DNA of 64,000 bases, taken from contig NC_134515.1 in NCBI RefSeq assembly GCF_027942865.1, positions 14,671,227 to 14,735,226 on the forward strand, read 5' to 3'. Within the stretch, counting starts at the first letter, position 1, and every line of letters starts with the position of its first letter. The stretch is from Odontesthes bonariensis (Eukaryota; Chordata; Actinopteri; Atheriniformes; Atherinopsidae). Both the position numbers and the translations under genes were made by a program. Below the pieces are notes generated by a model, which ran no database searches, was not told the DNA's origin, and saw nothing but the letters and a program-made list of their open reading frames with translations. This document shows, piece by piece, positions 39,205 through 64,000 of this stretch.

Positions 39205-39805
39205 ATGAGGAATCAGCACACAACGTGAGTTCAAGTGAAGAGCACTCATAGCTCATCCTTAACTCATTTCATTTTCTGAAAATTCAGCTCCATGTAAAGT
39301 TATTCTGTTGTCGATTTGAGATTGTAGTTTAGTTTAGGCTTCATGGTCCTTGCACTGCTTGTGCTGCAGTGGCATCACCTTTGCAATACATCACCATGTA
39401 TTTTGAACTAACGATGTGTTTATTTTGGGGGTTTTGGAAATCTTTTACATGTCGGCCTTCATTACCATTTCATGCCTTCACACCCATTTTCATGTAGACA
39501 ATGCTGAATGAAAAAACTAAACCAAATTGTTTCCTTTTCTCTTTGTTTTCATCTTTCTTCTCAGTATGTGTAAGGTGAGCGTTTTGGAAAGGAAGTGCAC
39601 AGACGGAGCAGTGAGGCTCTGCTCAACTCTGGAGGGCCATCTCAGCACTGGGACGACCAGCTCGGACATGTGGGACAAGACAGTTTCCTTCTTCACAGTA
39701 AAGAAGGCCCTAATTTTCCACAACGGCTACACCAAATCCTCTAGAGAGGCCATGAGACTGTTCCCCTCACCTGCTGAGGATGTGGCACCACTGTGCTGCC
39801 CGTAA
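39205..39805 (+). CDS. small two-exon gene of unknown family, 86 aa, hes5-like promoter
   Basis: Two coding exons (39205-39224 and 39565-39805) join in frame to 86 aa. The donor GTGAGT and an acceptor with a long pyrimidine tract ending TTCTTCTCAG are both strong. A TATA promoter lies upstream and a poly(A) signal downstream (40273-40278), so this looks like a complete gene. The protein starts MRNQHTTMCKVSVLERKC, has a central hydrophobic-basic stretch (VSFFTVKKALIFHNGY), a KSSREAMRLF segment, and ends DVAPLCCP. It is short and cysteine-bearing, with no signal peptide and no bHLH or WRPW motif. I do not recognise the family. The shared promoter module with the neighbouring hes5-type gene suggests Notch induction. 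Confidence is good that it is a gene, low for any function. Confidence 0.75.
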
Positions 39806-40272
39806 TAACAGGACAAACACACACAAGATAACAAGAATCCTGTGGGACCTTGTGTGTGAATATCTGGACTTAAAATCATGACTTGGAAAACAGTTTGACA
39901 CAGAAAAGACTGAAAAAAGATTATAGTGAATGTTGGGGTTTTTTTGTTTGTTTTTTTACATCTGAGTCTTTGTAAGATATAGAAAAGATGAATGACCATG
40001 TACACTGTGATCTTATTGGCCCACAATTGGGCTTTAAATGTGCATTTTATGCCTTAAACTTTAAAACTGATCACAAATAGACCTTATAATTAAGGTTATG
40101 TTGAACAGAAAGCCATATTCCTTTGTATAAAGGTTAATGTTTATGCCAGTGCATACTTTTAGTGAATGTTTTTTGTTGCTTTTTTAATGTTTCTTTCTTT
40201 CTCATGTAGAAAATGTCTTGCTAGAAAGCCATAACTGAAAAGGTGCAATATGGACTTGCACGTGCAATTTTA

Positions 40273-40278
40273 AATAAA
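40273..40278 (+). terminator. poly(A) signal of the small gene
   Basis: AATAAA lies about 470 nt after the stop codon at 39803-39805 and is preceded by a normal AT-rich 3' UTR. Confidence 0.6.
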
Positions 40279-40299
40279 CTTATTTCTTATAATTTGATC

Positions 40300-41690
40300 A
40301 ACTGTGTTTAAAATACTTTCCTAAGTTAACACCAGTATTAATATTATTTGACCAGCAACCTCCGAATTCAAATCTTGCATTAACATGCTTTGTTTTATTC
40401 TTTTAATCAATGAATAGACTGTGCCATGAATAAGGAGCCACAACCCTCATGTTGCACATCGTGTCTTGAAGTATATCGCCCTCTGGCGGCAGATAGAAAA
40501 CAACAACTCTAAGATCCACACAGCAACTTGCTTTTTTCTGAAAAACTTCCATATCTGTGGACTCTAAAATCCTAACACAGCTGAGGAAGTGTGTCATAGC
40601 AAAAAGGGGACAAATAACAATGATTATAATAAAGATTTTCTTTTTAAAATGCATTTATGTACAAAGATACATTGCCACATGTAAAGACAATATAATGAAG
40701 TGGCAATGCAGCCATCTACAACTGCTTCATCACTGCATTTATACATTCTGTGCTGTCTGGTGGGACGCTGCAGCAGGGGTTGAAGCACTGCTGGTCTCAC
40801 CTTTAAACAATAAAGAAGAATCTAAATTGAATACACTATGTGATGGACTTGGCGAACTGTCATCCCTGCCTCTCTCTCAATGACAGCTGGACCTCGAGTT
40901 GGATTAAGCAGGTATAGAAAACGGATTAATACGCACCCACCCTACTACTACTGATGCTGCTAATCCAGTCGTGTGCTGAGACAGACCTGAAAAAGGGGGA
41001 ACCCATCTCCTCAAACTATTCCAGCTTGTTCTGAGGAATCACAAGTACGTGGATGTAGTGACTGTGACCATAAGTAAAAAGAAAACCATTGCACTTGTTC
41101 ATTTAATCTTGTTCTACTCCATGTAAAATAATCTATCCATCCACAATTAATAATTATAGCGGTTTTCACTCGGATTTTAATTTAAATCCCCTAAAAAAAA
41201 AAAAAAAAAAAATATGTAAATCAATTTGAAATGTTTGAACTCCTTTTCTAAGGGTTTATGAACAGTACTGACGTAAGCACCGTCACTCCAAATCAAATGT
41301 AGCTGTAGTGAGTAAAATATAATGGGTAAACAGCAGTGGAAAGAGAAAAAGTTACCCTGAATGAAAATTTAGATGACTGCGGCTTTATTAATCATAGGCT
41401 AAATTCAAAAAGCAGACATTCAGCAACAGTTCAAACATTATAGCAGCGGGAATAGACAAATTAACAATGAGGGAGCTCCACACCATGCATTCAACTCTAG
41501 AGTACGACACTGTTTTTGATCTGTAAGCCGAAGTGTTGATCAGCTGCTAATGGTGAAACTTTGCTGTGTGTTTGGGGAAAATATAAATGTAAATGAAGGA
41601 TTGCAGAAAGGCAGAGGCAATGCTGAGAGTGCTTTGAAGAAAACAAACCGAACAACAACTATCAGTCAAAGAAAAAGGTGTTTAAGGGTA
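40300..41690. other. intergenic DNA between the small gene and ubr4
   Basis: AT-rich, with a poly-A run near 41191-41210. Short open frames show no domain. The two flanking genes are convergent here, so little promoter content is expected. Confidence 0.5.
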
Positions 41691-41704
41691 TAATGTAAGT
41701 CTGT

Positions 41705-42681
41705 TTTATTTTTCATTTACACAAGTCGGATATTTCATTGCAACAGCTGGAATCTTTCACAAGTTCAAAGTTTACTTCAAAGGCAAAGCTTTATGGAAGA
41801 AAATAAAACAAAACCATCGTGTTTCTCCCCCGCTTCTGAGGTTCATAAAAGAAACCTAACAAATACACACAACTTTTTTTTTTTTTTTGTCCATTGCTCA
41901 AATTCCAGTTAGAACCAACATACAGACCAAACAGCGAGGGCCCTGAACAAAAGGACAGGAGCTTCCAATCATGACACAAAGAGACCTTCTGCCATTTAAA
42001 AAAACAAACGAAACACTTGACCAAAAACCAACTGATAGCAAACAAACAAAAAGGAAAAAAAGATAAAATCAAATGCCACTCTTAATATGTGGTGGGTCAA
42101 ATCCCAAAACACTTTAGTTACCTTAACATTGCACCCCGATATTCAGGGGAGGGGTTTAAAGCCAAAAATACGATCACCCCAAAACAGAATTCACGAGTTT
42201 CTCCTATCAACAACTTCATCCTCTCAGCCGCCAAGACCGGCAGAGCAATGGTGAAGTTTCAGCTTTGATGGCGGTGACAGTTCTCTGATTGGCCAGTTTA
42301 AATGCGCAGCTTTTTTCTCTGGGTCACGTCTTCTTCTTCTGACTCGAGTCTGAGGCGGTTTGAATCAGAAAGGCAAAGCGTAAATTCTGTTTTAGTGAGT
42401 CCTCTTCAACCTTTGACAGCACTGTCTTTGTGTTACAGAAGTTCCCAAAAGGGGATGTTTTTTTTTTCTTTTTAAGACTACACACAATTTCTGCTTAAGA
42501 GTTAGTTTTGAGACGTCATATAGTGGGGTGGGAGCTGAGTAGGAAGTATGGTGTATACTATCTGTGTGTGAGTCAGTGTGTTAACAGAGTATTTTTTTTC
42601 TTTTTCTTTTTTCAGTTGGAAGGTGTCCTAACATTATTTGCTGGGCTGTTGTGAGTCAGAGGGATGTGGTTTGAAGTTGGA
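41705..42681 (-). other. putative 3' UTR and poly(A) signal of ubr4
   Basis: About 1 kb follows the ubr4 stop codon. The first good minus-strand AATAAA (TTTATT on plus) is at 41705-41710. No coding homology was seen. The extent is inferred from the signal. Confidence 0.5.
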
Positions 42682-63885
<21,204 letters not shown>

Positions 63886-64000
63886 CTGGAGTAAAGGAAA
63901 GACAAAGGTTTTCCAAGTATTCAGTATTCCTAAATGTACTCAAGATCCCTTCCCACGCACATCTTTAAATTCCTTTCCCCACTTCATATAATGCCATCTT

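Overview
The window is vertebrate nuclear DNA, almost certainly from a ray-finned (teleost) fish. The genes are split by short GT-AG introns, intergenic DNA is AT-rich with microsatellites, and the interspersed repeats are of teleost type (an 8-bp-TSD hAT transposon, a second terminal-inverted-repeat transposon, and an abundant fish SINE-like repeat). The gene content is vertebrate, with fish-style her/hes5 duplicates. All gene identities come from reading the translated exons; no database search was run.

Layout. (1) 1-3.7 kb: no gene recognised. (2) 4.0-7.8 kb, minus: a klhl10-like BTB-BACK-Kelch gene (5 coding exons, 578 aa). It has a palindromic CRE upstream and a 187-bp inverted copy of one exon/intron junction just past its 3' end. 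(3) 10.8-17.0 kb, minus: rprd1b (7 exons, 328 aa), with two DNA transposons inside intron 4. (4) 21.6-25.4 kb, plus: a complete 6-exon T1R taste receptor, best match tas1r1 (846 aa). (5) 27.3-35.8 kb: three hes5-type bHLH-WRPW genes, one on plus and two on minus. The first two are convergent and nearly identical over exon 2 only. (6) 39.0-40.3 kb, plus: a small two-exon gene (86 aa) of unknown family, with a hes5-like promoter (CCAAT, RBPJ sites, TATA). (7) 41.7 kb to beyond 64 kb, minus: the 3' part of ubr4, with 60 coding exons, all in frame, giving the C-terminal 2968 residues including the hemi-RING E3 region.

How it fits together. The klhl10, rprd1b, T1R and ubr4 genes are unrelated in pathway. 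T1R1, HES5 and UBR4 all map to human 1p36, so 21-64 kb looks like a conserved, rearranged block. The functionally coherent part is 27-40 kb: three hes5-type Notch-effector repressors plus a small unknown gene that shares their promoter design. This looks like a compact Notch-response cluster and is the most interesting part of the window. The larger gaps (17-21.6, 25.4-27.3, 31-35, 36-39 kb) hold only repeats or unrecognised DNA.
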